From Gracilariopsis chorda (taxonomy: Eukaryota; Rhodophyta; Florideophyceae; Gracilariales; Gracilariaceae), in contig NBIV01000189.1 in NCBI GenBank assembly GCA_003194525.1, positions 62,001 through 126,000 of the forward strand: a stretch of DNA of 64,000 nt, in the 5' to 3' direction. The position numbers and the translations under genes are program-made. The stretch's first letter is position 1. Each line of letters begins with the position of its first letter. The notes under the pieces were generated by a model that was not told where the DNA came from, did no database searches, and saw nothing but the letters and a program-made list of their open reading frames with translations. Below, one piece after another: positions 32,595 through 43,405 of this stretch.

Positions 32595-33115
32595 CAAGTA
32601 AAAGCGGCCCTCGGCCACGGGCGGCACTGCACGGCGCTGAATAGGGGTGCTTTTGGGGGATGGGCAGGCCAGTTCTGCTCGCTATCGCTCGCAAATGGCG
32701 TGCAAAATAATGAGAGCTGCGGCGTGGAGAGTGAATATGGAATAGAGTTGCAATTGAGCGCCCGCGCGTTTGTGAGTCGCTGGCACTGCAGTTGTCTGTG
32801 TAGAGTACAGTAGATTGTAATTGCCTGGCACTGCCAAAATGATTGCAGTGCCAGCCACTGTGCAGCAGTGTGCCGTGCACTGCTGCACTGCCAGCCATTT
32901 AATATCTGCGGCAGTCAATATACAGCAGCAGCCGATGAGCTCTGAGCTTTGCTGCTGTTGCTGCTGTTGAATGTTTTAAATGGTAGGTAGGCGCTGCGCC
33001 GAATGGGAGTTTTGCATTCGCCTAGAGAGGCATACAGGGCGGTTTATTGACGCACTGCCTACATTCAATCAAGAACACCCCCCTCATACGCATGTAAATG
33101 ATTATAGTGGAGAAA
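32595..33115 (-). mobile_element. Short non-autonomous Helitron, unit Z
   Basis: The 3' CTTG is at 32595-32598 and the 5' TCTCC end near 33113. Its 3' half differs from unit X and matches units W and E (a block around GGGGGATCTGCAGACC and GAGGGCCGCGGC), so two subfamilies of short units exist. Confidence 0.7.
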
Positions 33116-33720
33116 AAAGTAGAGGCGGCCTTCGGCCACGTGCAGCGCTGCACGCAGGTGAATAAGAATGACTTTGGGAGATCTGTAGGCCGTATCGGCC
33201 GCGGGCGCCGCTGTGCCCCGTTCAATAGGTTTGACATTGGGGGATCTGCAGACCACTTCTGCTTGATATCGCCCACAAACGGCCTGCAAACCCATGAGGG
33301 CCGCGGCACCGAGAGTGAATATCGAATATAGTTGCAAATGAGTGCCCACGCGTTGGTGAGTGGTTGGCACTGCAGTTCTCTGTGTAGATTACAGTAATTT
33401 GTATTTGGCTGGCACTTAAAAGATGACTGCAGTGCCAGACACTGTGCAGCGGTGTGGCTGGCACTGTTGCACTGCCAGCCACTTAGCAGCTGCGGCAGTC
33501 AACATGCAGCAGCAGCCAATGAGCTCTGAGCTTTGCTGCTGCTGCTGCTCCTCCTCCTCCTGAATTTTTTAATTGGCGGGGAGGCTTTGCGCCAAAGTGG
33601 AAATTCCATGCACGGAAGGGGGCGTGGAAGGGGATTTTTTGGCGCAACTCCTCCCGTCAATCAAGAACACCCCCTTCACACATGAGCAAATCATTAGGAG
33701 TGGGCGGTGTTGATATGAGA
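33116..33720 (-). mobile_element. Short non-autonomous Helitron, unit W
   Basis: Same subfamily as Z and E. The 5' end is near 33720, then 18 bp of filler, then the 3' end of Helitron-2 at 33739. Confidence 0.65.
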
Positions 33721-33886
33721 AAAATTTGAGAAGAATGACAAGAAGAAGCGGCCTTTGGCCGCCGGCGGCGTTGCGCACCGCGGTGGAGGAGTGATAAACA
33801 GCGGTGAGAAGAAAAGAAGGGTGGAGAGATCAAAAGCAGAAAAGCAATTAGTTTAGTTCAATGAATGAAGAACGCAAGAAATATGA

Positions 33887-36800
33887 TTATGGTTGTGGAG
33901 AGATGCAGAACTGAATGGCTTCAGGCAGTACTGGGTTGGCGATGGGCACAGGCATGGGCTGAACTGTGTGCACATTTGCGGATGTGAATTGCCGGTCATT
34001 CAGGAGCAGCGCATGGTCGTTCTTTCGAACGTGCGACAATGCGACATACAATTGACCGGCGCAGAAGAAGTTGGATCGCACATCCACAAACAAGCCATCC
34101 AACGTCTTTCCCTGTTTTTTGTGAACGGTAACTGCAAACTGGAGACGAATGGGCAATTGCCTTCGAATCATGCGAATGTCTGCGAGAGAAACTCGAAATC
34201 GATACGATGCAGGAGCTGTCGTTCCAGAACCTGTCCGTTCTCGTCGGATCGAGCCACCTGCATCGTAAACTGATCGACACGCACTACTCCGAAATGCTTT
34301 CCGTTGACCACAGTGGGATGCAGCACGTTCCGAATTACCACAACTGGCACACCAATCTTCAAATCCAAGTTATGGGGTGGTACTTCAATAGGTGCATACT
34401 GATATGCAAACTCGGGAACAAAGGTATTGGTGAAGTTATGCTCTCAGTTCTTTACACCGTCAGGTTGTATCGTCGTAGCTGACGGAAGAGTGACGCCTTC
34501 ACAAGGAAACAGATCGAGTGCTGCCGCATTGTCTTCATCGACCAACTGGTTTTTGGACGCAATGAGCATTTTGCTGAGATCCATATCCTCCTTGCGCCGT
34601 GTTGTGAGCCACTTCCACAGGAATGGTAGGCGCTTTGCATGCAACCGGTATATTTGAGTGGTAGTTGAGCGTTGTGCGATATTGTGTTGCGTGAAATGGA
34701 ACGTAATAGCGACGCAAGTGCCGTATCATTGGCTTGGCGTACTTTTTTGGTGAGATAAAGCACTTGAACCGACCACAATGTCCACAGATCACTCTTCCAC
34801 GGCAATTCGTTGAGAATGTTTGTGTAAACTCGTCTCACATTTCCACTTTGCTCGGCCTCCATGTACACCTGCGGAACCACTGGAAGCAGCTGGGAGTAGT
34901 TGCCGGATAGAACGATGGTCAAGCCCACAAACGGGGGCGGGTTTTCCAATCCACTGCAGCAAAGATCTTTGAACAACGCATCCATGAGCTCGAAGAGCTT
35001 TCGTAAGAGCATGTACGCCTCATCCAAGACGAGCAGTTGTATTTGGTGCAGCAGTTCTGCACGTTGAGATCGGGGACAGTACTTTGACAAACTGGCTGTA
35101 GTGCTGCTTGTACTGTCCTTGTCAGCTACACCCAGTCCGAGCAGGGTATGTAAAGTGCGGCCATCTTCGTACAACGATGCTGCAATGCCTGTTATAGCAA
35201 CCATCTCGGCGAGTATTACTTCCGACTCAGCGATATCACGAAGGAGGTTAAGGACGTATGTCTTTCCGGTTCCTGCAGATACTTGCACAAAAAACCCGTT
35301 TCCAAGACTGCTTTTTCGCCCCCACAGCGACTGCCGTTGTTGCAATGCGGCAATGATGGTGTCAATGACTTGTCTTTGGCGAGGTTTTAAGGTGGCGTAC
35401 TTTGACTGCAGAGTTGATAAATTTGGCACCACTCGCGCGTCTCGAGTTGTTGTAGCTCGATTCGTTTCAGTCAATACTACATGGTCCTAATGTTGGTGGT
35501 GTGAGAAGAAGCTGTGATCGCGAAGCAGTCATCCTCCGTGCCAGTCTGAGATCTCCACCACACCTCGATACATCTCTTGCTTTCGTTACTGGTAATCTTC
35601 TGTATGTATGTCGCTACAAAGTGCCTCCCAGTTTTCGACCGCCATTTTCTCTGGGTCTGCGCCTTGTTGGTATAGTGTGACAACCAGACGTCATAGCTTG
35701 GAGGGTGTGCTGTAGATCTGCACTGCTTCTTGAAATGCAATATCAAACTCGGATCCATCTGCGAGCAGTCCGCTTACAATCGCAGTTTCACGATACGTTC
35801 CATAATGCTTTCCGTTGAACGTCCTTGCATCTTCATAAGAGCTCGAGCCGTGACTCATGAGCAACAAGCGCAGAGCAAAGAGCTGAATGACAGACGGTGA
35901 AACACCTCTGATCCTTGCGACGCACTGCTCGTCTTCCATGCGCTGTACCACGTATATGGGCGGATCGCAGTCGTCTGTGGGCACCTGAGTGCTGTCTCTG
36001 TCGTATTGATTAAGCACGCGGGCAGGAAGCGTGCGATAAAATCGCACTTTTTCAAAGTACGAAAGGTAGTCGAGTTTCGCGTAAGCTTCGGGCTTTGCAA
36101 AGTTTCTCTTCAGTGCAGACGGTTTTGATGCAGAAAGGAGCTAGTTTGGACCTCTCAGCAGAAATGTGCGCTCTCTTTCCCAGTGAATGACCAGTTGCTT
36201 TACTTTAGGTACAAGGTGAACATGGCGAGACTCAAATATTCTCCAAGCTGCGTTGACGGCGCCCATCACACGCGCTTGCATGTATGCAAGAATGTCGTTC
36301 TGCGCCTACGGCTCCTGATGCTGCTCGTTCTGCGTACCTGTGTCATTAGCACCGGTTACATTGAGCACCACCCTTTGAGATTTGTGCTTTTCAAATGCAT
36401 ACTTCATCAGATAGGCCACTATGCCCACTGCTTGCGTGCGTCCTATGTTGATATGGGAGCGGTACTTCTTGGTCAGAGTTGGGTTGTACGGCACAATCTT
36501 GAGGTCTTTTTGGCGTCTTCTGCGGTATATCACGCGATTCGTGCCTTCTTCAATGTACGTCTCCGGCACAATCATGTTGCTGTCGTATACAAACTTGCAC
36601 CGCCCAGCACGATTCCGGCAATAGGAGGGGTGACGGTGCCTGTGCATGGAACGAATGAGGGCACGCAATGGGTGTTCTTCACTGGGAAGGGGCAGTTCTG
36701 CACGAATCAGCTCGTCGATCACCTCAACGTCCTCAATGACACCCCCTTCAAGCCACACGAACATATGGTGATGAGGCACATTGTGTTCTTGAAACTCAAG

Positions 36801-39305
36801 CTTTGATGCAAGCCCCAAGCACTTCATTCCAAAGATGTGCTCCGAGTTCTTGTCCAAGTCCTTCATGAAGTTATTGGTGTACTCGTTTTACACCCTTGAA
36901 ATCAGATCCGGTCGGTCAAGTGGTTGAGGGTGGTTACTCTGTACCGTAAATGCGCCACCATTGGTGGTGTCCATCCCAAAGCGCTGGATGTCCTCTCGCC
37001 AGATGTTCATGGTGATTGTAATGAACAGGGATGGCGTTCCTCTCCGTGCCAAGATGGCTTGTACATCCATGCGCTTGTTCTTCCAGTATGCTGCCGGGTT
37101 GACCGAGTCATCGAGCAGAAAGATGCGTCCCATTTGCGCGAACTGGGACTGTGGCACGTCACCGGTTTGCTGTTGTGCTTGCTGCATTTCTTGCTCTTGT
37201 ACAATGCGTGCCCGTTGTTCTCTTTTCAATAAACGCAGTCGCATGTCCTCAATGTTTGTGTGGGTGCGAAGCATCCAAATCTGCATCAACGGTCCACTAT
37301 TTGGAAGGATGTTGTCTGAGTACAGTCGTCTCTTCGCGTTCTCAGCCCAGGTGAGCTTTCGGAGCTTTCATTCGTTGACGCTGAGATCTGAACTTTGATG
37401 TATGGAGTTTGTTGCCTCCAGAAACACACCGATGTCAAACGGTTCGTGCCGGTCGCCGTATGGGTATAGCAGAGGGAAAGTGCCTTTCTCTGCCATTTTG
37501 TATGCCAGTTTTAGAAAGCGGTACGGCCTTGGCGCATTGTTTGCGGCATTCAAAGTCGCCCTCTCTCCAGAATTAGTAGCAGCAGCAGCTATCACTACGG
37601 CGTGCTCTTCTGTTACGGTTTCTTCGACCAAGCGCGGTACTTGAGACTCCACTCGGTACAGGCCAGTCAGATTCACGACGAGCGTTCTCATCATTACTGG
37701 CCCCCCACCAGGAGCAGCTTCAGGGAGAGGGCCAACACCTGCGTGAGGATCACTGACTGTGGCATTTCGGGTTCCTTCGTATCCGTGTACAACTTCTTGC
37801 TCTTCTGCTGCCTGCATGCTGATATCGACGGCGGTCTCTGCATTTTTTTTTTGTTGTTGCGTGCTATGCATGGATCGGTACCGCTCGCACACCACATCTG
37901 GCTTCGGCTGGATCACATCGTACAACTTGGGTACGATGTCTCTTACGTTGATGTCCTGAATGAATGCACGCAAATTGGAACGCGCATAATGAGAGGGATC
38001 CAAGGAAGGCGGACCGGTACCCCACAGAAAGCTGTAGCGCATGTTGTTCTGGTTCTGCGTGGGCAGAGCGCGAGCTGCGTTGCCCTCAATTCTAAGAAAG
38101 AAGGGACCACCTCCGGTCACATATGACATGTCCATGAACGCTTGCATCGTCGCGAAGAGCATATTCAAGTTGAGGAAATGGCTTTGAAAGGCTCTCAGAC
38201 TATAAGGACTGCTAACCTTACTGCTATGCCTTCTGCGGAACGTGACACCCCATCCTGACATTCTTTTCATTCCACAGCACACTCCAGGGGTCTCTTTGCC
38301 AAGCCAAACACAACCGCAATACTTGCAGCTATGAAGTTTCAGTATCCAGTCCGCGTACGGGCAGGCGAAGAGCGTGTGTGAGTGTTCGCCGCATCTTCCG
38401 CATCGCCTTTGAACTGCATTGAGAAGCGTCTCAAACTCCGGCACGCTTGCACGGGTGGCCGGATTATTCCTCGCCAGAGCTGCCACGGAATCCCACGCAT
38501 AGTGCACGGGATAGAGTCCTCGATCGAGACGCCCAGAATAGTGCATGACCGTCGTATGAAACTGTTGCTGTGGCTGGTGCTGCGGCTGGTGTGAGACAGC
38601 TAGTGTAATCTCATCCTCTTCCAACTCCCTCGGAATGGGCATCTGTTGTTCTTCCTGTTCAGCTTGTCGCAGCGCAAGCTGCGTCGGCGGGTGTGAGGGA
38701 GCCGGGGTGATCTCATCCGCTTCCACTTCCATCGGGACCGGCATCGTTTCTTCCTCTTGTTCAGCTTGCGGCAGAGCAGGCTGCTGTGGCGGCAGTGGCT
38801 GTGAAGGAGCACGAATGATCTCATTCTCTTTCAATTCAATGGCAACGAACATCTGTTCTGCAGGCATCAGTGGGAGAGGGGGTGGCATCTAAGGCGGTGG
38901 AATGTGACTTGGAAGGCCTCTCATAAACTCCATAAATTCAGGGATTGGGCGCGAAGTTGGTGGACCTGTGGTAACGGACCCACTGGCTCCAGCGGCGCTT
39001 GTGCTATCTGCATCTGCAACCGAAGTAGGTGCAAGAGTATTTTTGTCTTCTTCTACCGCTGGAACAATAGGTCCTTGAACGTGCGCTCCGCTCTCATGTA
39101 CTCCCAACTCATCTGGAGCTGGAGGAGCTGGTACTCTTCGGGGTCTTCCAGTTCTTGCCCGTGCTCCACCACTGCCGACAGGACGACCACCAGCGTTTTC
39201 CCTTGCACCGCCTGCCTTCAACCTGGCTCCCCCAGAACTGTCTCTGACACCTCCCGAGATAGATCGGACCCCACCAGAGTTCGGAAGTTACCTTCCTCTC
39301 GTCAT
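33887..39305 (-). pseudogene. Helitron-2 ORF1-Rep-helicase
   Basis: It starts at ATG 39305. Domain order: GGAR heptads (about 7), acidic/Pro repeats (PMEVEADEITPAPS type), zinc knuckle CGRCGEHSHTLFAC, conserved FLWGTGPPSLDPSHY, stop TGA (37368-37370), Rep with HHHMFVWLEG and YLMKYAFEK, then helicase with intact Walker A (VSAGTGKTYVLNLL), LLVLDEAYML and LSGNYSQLLPVVPQ, and finally YVALSHVRKN. Nine in-frame stops precede the first frameshift (a one-base loss near 34625). Five of the seven stops absent from Helitron-3 are single C-to-T changes relative to it. A further one-base loss lies near 34190. Confidence 0.88.
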
Positions 39306-39481
39306 TTTAATATACCAAGAAAAGAAAAAAACATTTCTATTTCTTAACCGTTAAAGAATTTGCCAGAGCTCCAGAATAAGTTCCAATATAACACAAAGTT
39401 GAAAGTGAAAAACTGGTTGGAGTTTGTTGCGTTGCACCCATCGGGCCTAGTTGCATGAGCAATTAAAAAATTGCTGCAAGT

Positions 39482-39487
39482 CTTATA
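39482..39487 (-). promoter_or_regulatory. TATA element of Helitron-2
   Basis: AATATAAGA on the minus strand, about 180 bp before ATG 39305. Positionally conserved in all long units. Confidence 0.5.
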
Positions 39488-40793
39488 TTTACCAGATGCA
39501 GTCGTGCGCAGCACAGGGACTCTCGACACACTCCTGTTGGATTATGACGAGCGGAGTGTGCCCAGCTGGTTTTCAAGCCGTTTGATGTTTAAGCCGCGTC
39601 TGGTTGTAAGGATTAGTCTGCCTTTACTGAAACACCAAAGTGGGGTTTCCTGCCCCAAGAGGTACGACACGGCGTCCGCCCCGGATCCTGAACAGCAAGC
39701 TGGTATTAGGTCCGGGAAACCCTCAGACTTCCTGATCGCCTTCAACCGACCATTATACTACAGAGGAGCGCCTGACCTTTCCCAGATCAGTGGTACTCAG
39801 TGGGTTATTCTTGTGGCGACCTGCATACGAGCTCGGCCTTGCCCAGGTCTCAGGCCAGCAATAGTGCCCAAAGTAGCAAAAAGATTACGACACTGCGCTA
39901 CTGGCCAAGCCTGATTGGAATGCTAAATAATGGTTAGGGTCAGCAAGCGAGATGCGTTTGGCACTGCTCCAGTGCAGTATATACGTCTGTTGCAGGCATG
40001 TCTGCAATGAATGAAACTTCAGTATACACTGCACTGGCGCAGTGCAACTTGCCACGTGTCGGAATAAACAGCCGGGATTAGCTGTTGAGTGGTTGGAACT
40101 ACAATTTGATTGTATTGCAAGCCATTCAGCAGCCATTGCACAGTCAACATGCAGCAGCAGCAGCTAATAAACTGAACGCTTTGCTGTTGCTGCTGACTGT
40201 TTTTAATGGTAGGGAGGCGTTGCGTCAAATGGGCGTTTTGCATGCGCAAACGGGGGCATGCAAGCGATTTCGTGGCGCAACGCCTCCCATCAGTCGACAA
40301 CACCCCCCTCATACATAAGCATATCATTAAAAGTGGGGTGTTAAGAAAAGTGGAATGGGCCTTCGGCCATGGGCGGTGCTGCACGCTGCGTTGTTTTTGT
40401 AGCTTTGTTGATTTAGTAGCGTCCGGAGGCTTTCCGAGCACTTGGCGGGTTTGCGCTCGCAATAGCGCTCGTAGAACCCCGGGTCCCGCGGCGCCTAGAG
40501 TATCTGGAGCCGTAGGGGTTTGTCTGTAGGTGCCTGAATTGACTGCAGTGCCAGCCAATGAGGGGAAATTGCGACACATTGCTTTCTGTAACTGGCTGGC
40601 ACTGCAGTCATTATGGGAGTGCCAGCCACTAAGAAAACTGCTTTGCTGCTGCTGCTGCTGCTGAATTTTTTAAATGGTAGGGAGGCGTTGCCCCAAATGA
40701 GAGCTTGGCATGCGCTTTGAGGAGCATACAGGGTGGTTTATTGACCAATTGCCTCCATTCAACTAATAACACCCCCTCATACGCCTGTAAATG

Positions 40794-42383
40794 TGTGAGT
40801 GTCATGTTGCACGATTTCATGACACTGGACGATGACAGTCCTCTTTGTACCCTTATTTGCTGGAGAGTAAATCAAAAATATATTCGTAGCTTAAGAGTAC
40901 CAGCACAGGCGTGCAATTAAAATGTAGTAAGTAGGCACAAAATGCGACAAAGAACCAAGATGCGAGGTAAAAAGGAAACCCGGTAGTGATCGTACAACAC
41001 AACGAGCGAAAAAGCCCCGTATGATGTAGCAAAGAGACTATACCAGCGGATAACCTACGCGATTAAAACCTTAGATCTAGCTTAATGCTGATGATCAGTC
41101 CTAGTAAAGCGCAATAGCCTGCACGCACGACCAAAACCTTAGGTCTACTGCGCGGCCGAAGTGCACTGTGCGACACAAGACGAGCCCAAACAAGGGCAGT
41201 GTAGTACAAGCACGTAGGAAGATGCGGGAGACCGAGCTGCAACACATAAAGGTGTGAGTGGTGAAGAATTTGGTTGATAGCAGAGAGGAGCAGACTCCTC
41301 TAAGAAAAGGTGGGGGTTCCGAAAGAGAGAAGAAGTGGTTTGGCCCGATTTGGCTTCGAGGCCACCGAACTCGGGCTTTTATAGACAATTGTTCTATTTG
41401 CATACTTCCTAGTTCTGCATAATACGTCTAGGTAGTAACCCATGATAACCTGTTATGGGACCCATCTTTTCCATGACGGATCAGCTTGGCAAAGGTATTA
41501 TACCTCTTAGGATATTTTTTTGTCTATATAATATTTTGTGAGAGCACCAAATAATTCCAGCAACATTGTCCCAACCACCTAATCATGCTCAGCCCTTACG
41601 AAACCGTTCTCATTCGACAACTTTCTGATGACTCTAGCTATCCCATCACTTTATTTCATATAACCAATTCGTGAAGATAGAAGCTGATAAGGGAGTCGAA
41701 GAAGATGAACAGACGGGCGCGAGAACACTAACAGCTACCACACAGGACGCCTTGGAATGGTTTATACACGTCGAAGGATTCGGGTGGTCCAAAGATCTAC
41801 TTCTAGAACTCAAGGAAACACTCCGCTGCATATCCGAGAACGAAACTACTATTGCGGCCGAGGCCACCAGGGTTAATCATATGATTGGCCGGATACCAAG
41901 CTTTTACGTGCGTGGAATGTTTCATGGCATGATATTTTCAGCCAACTGTCATGCCCTGCGAAACTTTTTGCCTATTAATTCCATGCTTATGATGATAGAT
42001 GCTCGGTTGAACAAGAAAAACTCTTGTTCAAGCGCTGATGTAATGCTATATTTTGCTAGTACCATACTGCCGCGATTCAGAGGTTGATGATTCGCAACGA
42101 GGGAGATGCAGCAGTAGTTTGTGGTGAATAGAAAAATTCACGGAGAAACAGCTGCGGCAAGCAGTGATCAGTGGCGGTAGCAGGAGTGACGGGAGCGGCC
42201 GGTAGCAACGGCGGTGGGTGCTTGTGCGGCGGCGAGGCACGGTGGTGGTGTGCAGCGGCGGCGCACGGACAAGCGGGCGGCATGCATACTTGTGCGTGAG
42301 TATGCCCTTGCCATGATGGCAGAGCATGTAAATTTTGGATGCATGCCCTGCCATGATGGCAAATACCTACGTCCACGTTCACA
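40794..42383. mobile_element. 1.6-kb TG...CA insertion in unit V
   Basis: It starts TGTGAGTG and ends GTTCACA (short inverted termini TGTGA/TCACA). It is flanked on both sides by AAATG (40789-40793 and 42384-42388), a 5-bp target duplication. These are LTR-like features, but no internal domain or second LTR is seen. It could be a long solo LTR or a non-autonomous element. It carries the ORF remnant at 41585-42087 and a TTTTATAG TATA-like box near 41378. Confidence 0.65.
41585..42087 (+). pseudogene. Uncharacterised ORF with a probable frameshift
   Basis: The ATG at 41585 opens a 29-codon frame (MLSPYETVLIRQLSDD...). One base out of phase, near 41668, a 138-codon frame continues (VKIEADKGVEEDEQTG ...). 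A one-base indel or a very small intron would join them into about 167 aa. The sequence is mixed polar with no recognised domain. It lies wholly within the 1.6-kb insertion, so it may be transposon-derived or captured. Confidence 0.35.
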
Positions 42384-42409
42384 AAATGCTTAAAAGTGGG
42401 GTGTTGAGA

Positions 42410-42744
42410 TACGCCGCTGGGTTTGGGTTCAGGGTGATGACAGAGTATACACTCTGAGCATCTAGTAGCAAGGCATAACCCGTTACCAACAGCAGAAGGA
42501 AGCTGTTCATGCTGCTTCTGCGATGGAGAGGTGGGTATTTAATGATATTTGATGACTGGGCATCGCAGTCGTCTGCTCTCCGGTCATTTATGCTTGTGAG
42601 TCAATATAACAGATTTGAGAACTGTACAGAGACGACAGAGCAGAGTTCCACTGCGATCGCAGCGCAAAAGTCTCATACAAATAAACTTCTTCGTGTCCTT
42701 GAAAATCCATAGGAAAACAGGTTGACCAGTTGCTTTCAAATAAT
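42410..42744. other. Unassigned flank of the left Helitron array
   Basis: Nothing recognised. This is pre-insertion host DNA on the right side of the array. Confidence 0.4.
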
Positions 42745-43035
42745 AAACCTGTACGGGTTTTCTAGAGAACCGCAGAAATGGATTTACTTGAGCGGATTTA
42801 GGTTGTCAGGACGTACAAGAGTGTGGACGACGCTGGACGAGCAAAGACGGTCTTCCTTCGTTATTCTGTTGAGTTACGACCGCATCAAGCTTGTTGGATG
42901 TATTATCATATGATATCTTTTAGCACCCTGAGCTTCCCACCCACCACTTCCGGGAACGGTATGTAACTACTAAATCATCCTGTAGGAACTCAGTTATGCT
43001 GAGCTCTTGGCGATGGTTTGTTAGCCTCCACCATT
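42745..43035 (-). repeat. Dispersed repeat family R1, copy c
   Basis: On the minus strand it keeps CATACCGTTCCCGG-AGTGGTGGG and the closing AAATCCATTTCTGCGG of copy b. It overlaps the 3' end of the ORF below. Confidence 0.5.
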
Positions 43036-43288
43036 CCTTTCCACTCATAAAAGGTATTTCGCTTAGCAACAAACTAAGAGCGAACAATGGAGGTTCATAC
43101 AAATTCGAAAAACTTGTACACAAATACAACAAAGAAATATCTACCATAGACTCACGAAAATACAACAGCTCTTTTTGATAATCGGCCAATTCCGGCATCT
43201 TCCAGCGTAATGCCATCGTTCTTTCCGAGTGACCTGTTTGTATACTTGTTATGTCGTATGCGCGCATCGCATCAGTATTACAACACAT
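42920..43288 (-). pseudogene. ORF of repeat family R1, copy c
   Basis: A 122-aa frame from ATG 43288. Its C-terminus (NHRQELS ... TYRSRKWWVG) matches the frame at 13423-13878. The N-terminal part is unrelated to anything recognised. With two copies sharing only the C-terminal 45 residues, it is most likely the decayed 3' end of a transposon or family gene. Confidence 0.4.
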
Positions 43289-43405
43289 CACGCCCAGAAG
43301 CCACTCTTTCTCACCATCACCCGTTCCACGTTTTCTTCAGTCTCTCTCTTAACTCCCTTCTTCAGTACCGTGTAGAAAGCACGCTCGTGAGCTCATCATA
43401 GCACA

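Larger units (their letters stand above)
33739..40346 (-). mobile_element. Helitron-2, long unit
   Basis: 6608 bp. The 5' end TCTTAACACCCC is at 40346, the twin hairpins lie just inside 33743, and the 3' CTTG is at 33739-33742. It abuts unit V with no gap. It encodes ORF1, Rep and helicase in one frame for about 1560 codons before the first frameshift. Confidence 0.85.
40347..42409 (-). mobile_element. Short Helitron unit V, split by a 1.6-kb insertion
   Basis: The 3' part is 40347-40793 and the 5' part 42384-42409 (TCTCAACACCCCACTT on the minus strand). Joined across the insertion they match the 5' end of Helitron-2. The base outside the 5' end is A when read in element orientation, as expected for Helitron insertion between A and T. 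This is the outer right border of the left array. Confidence 0.75.
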
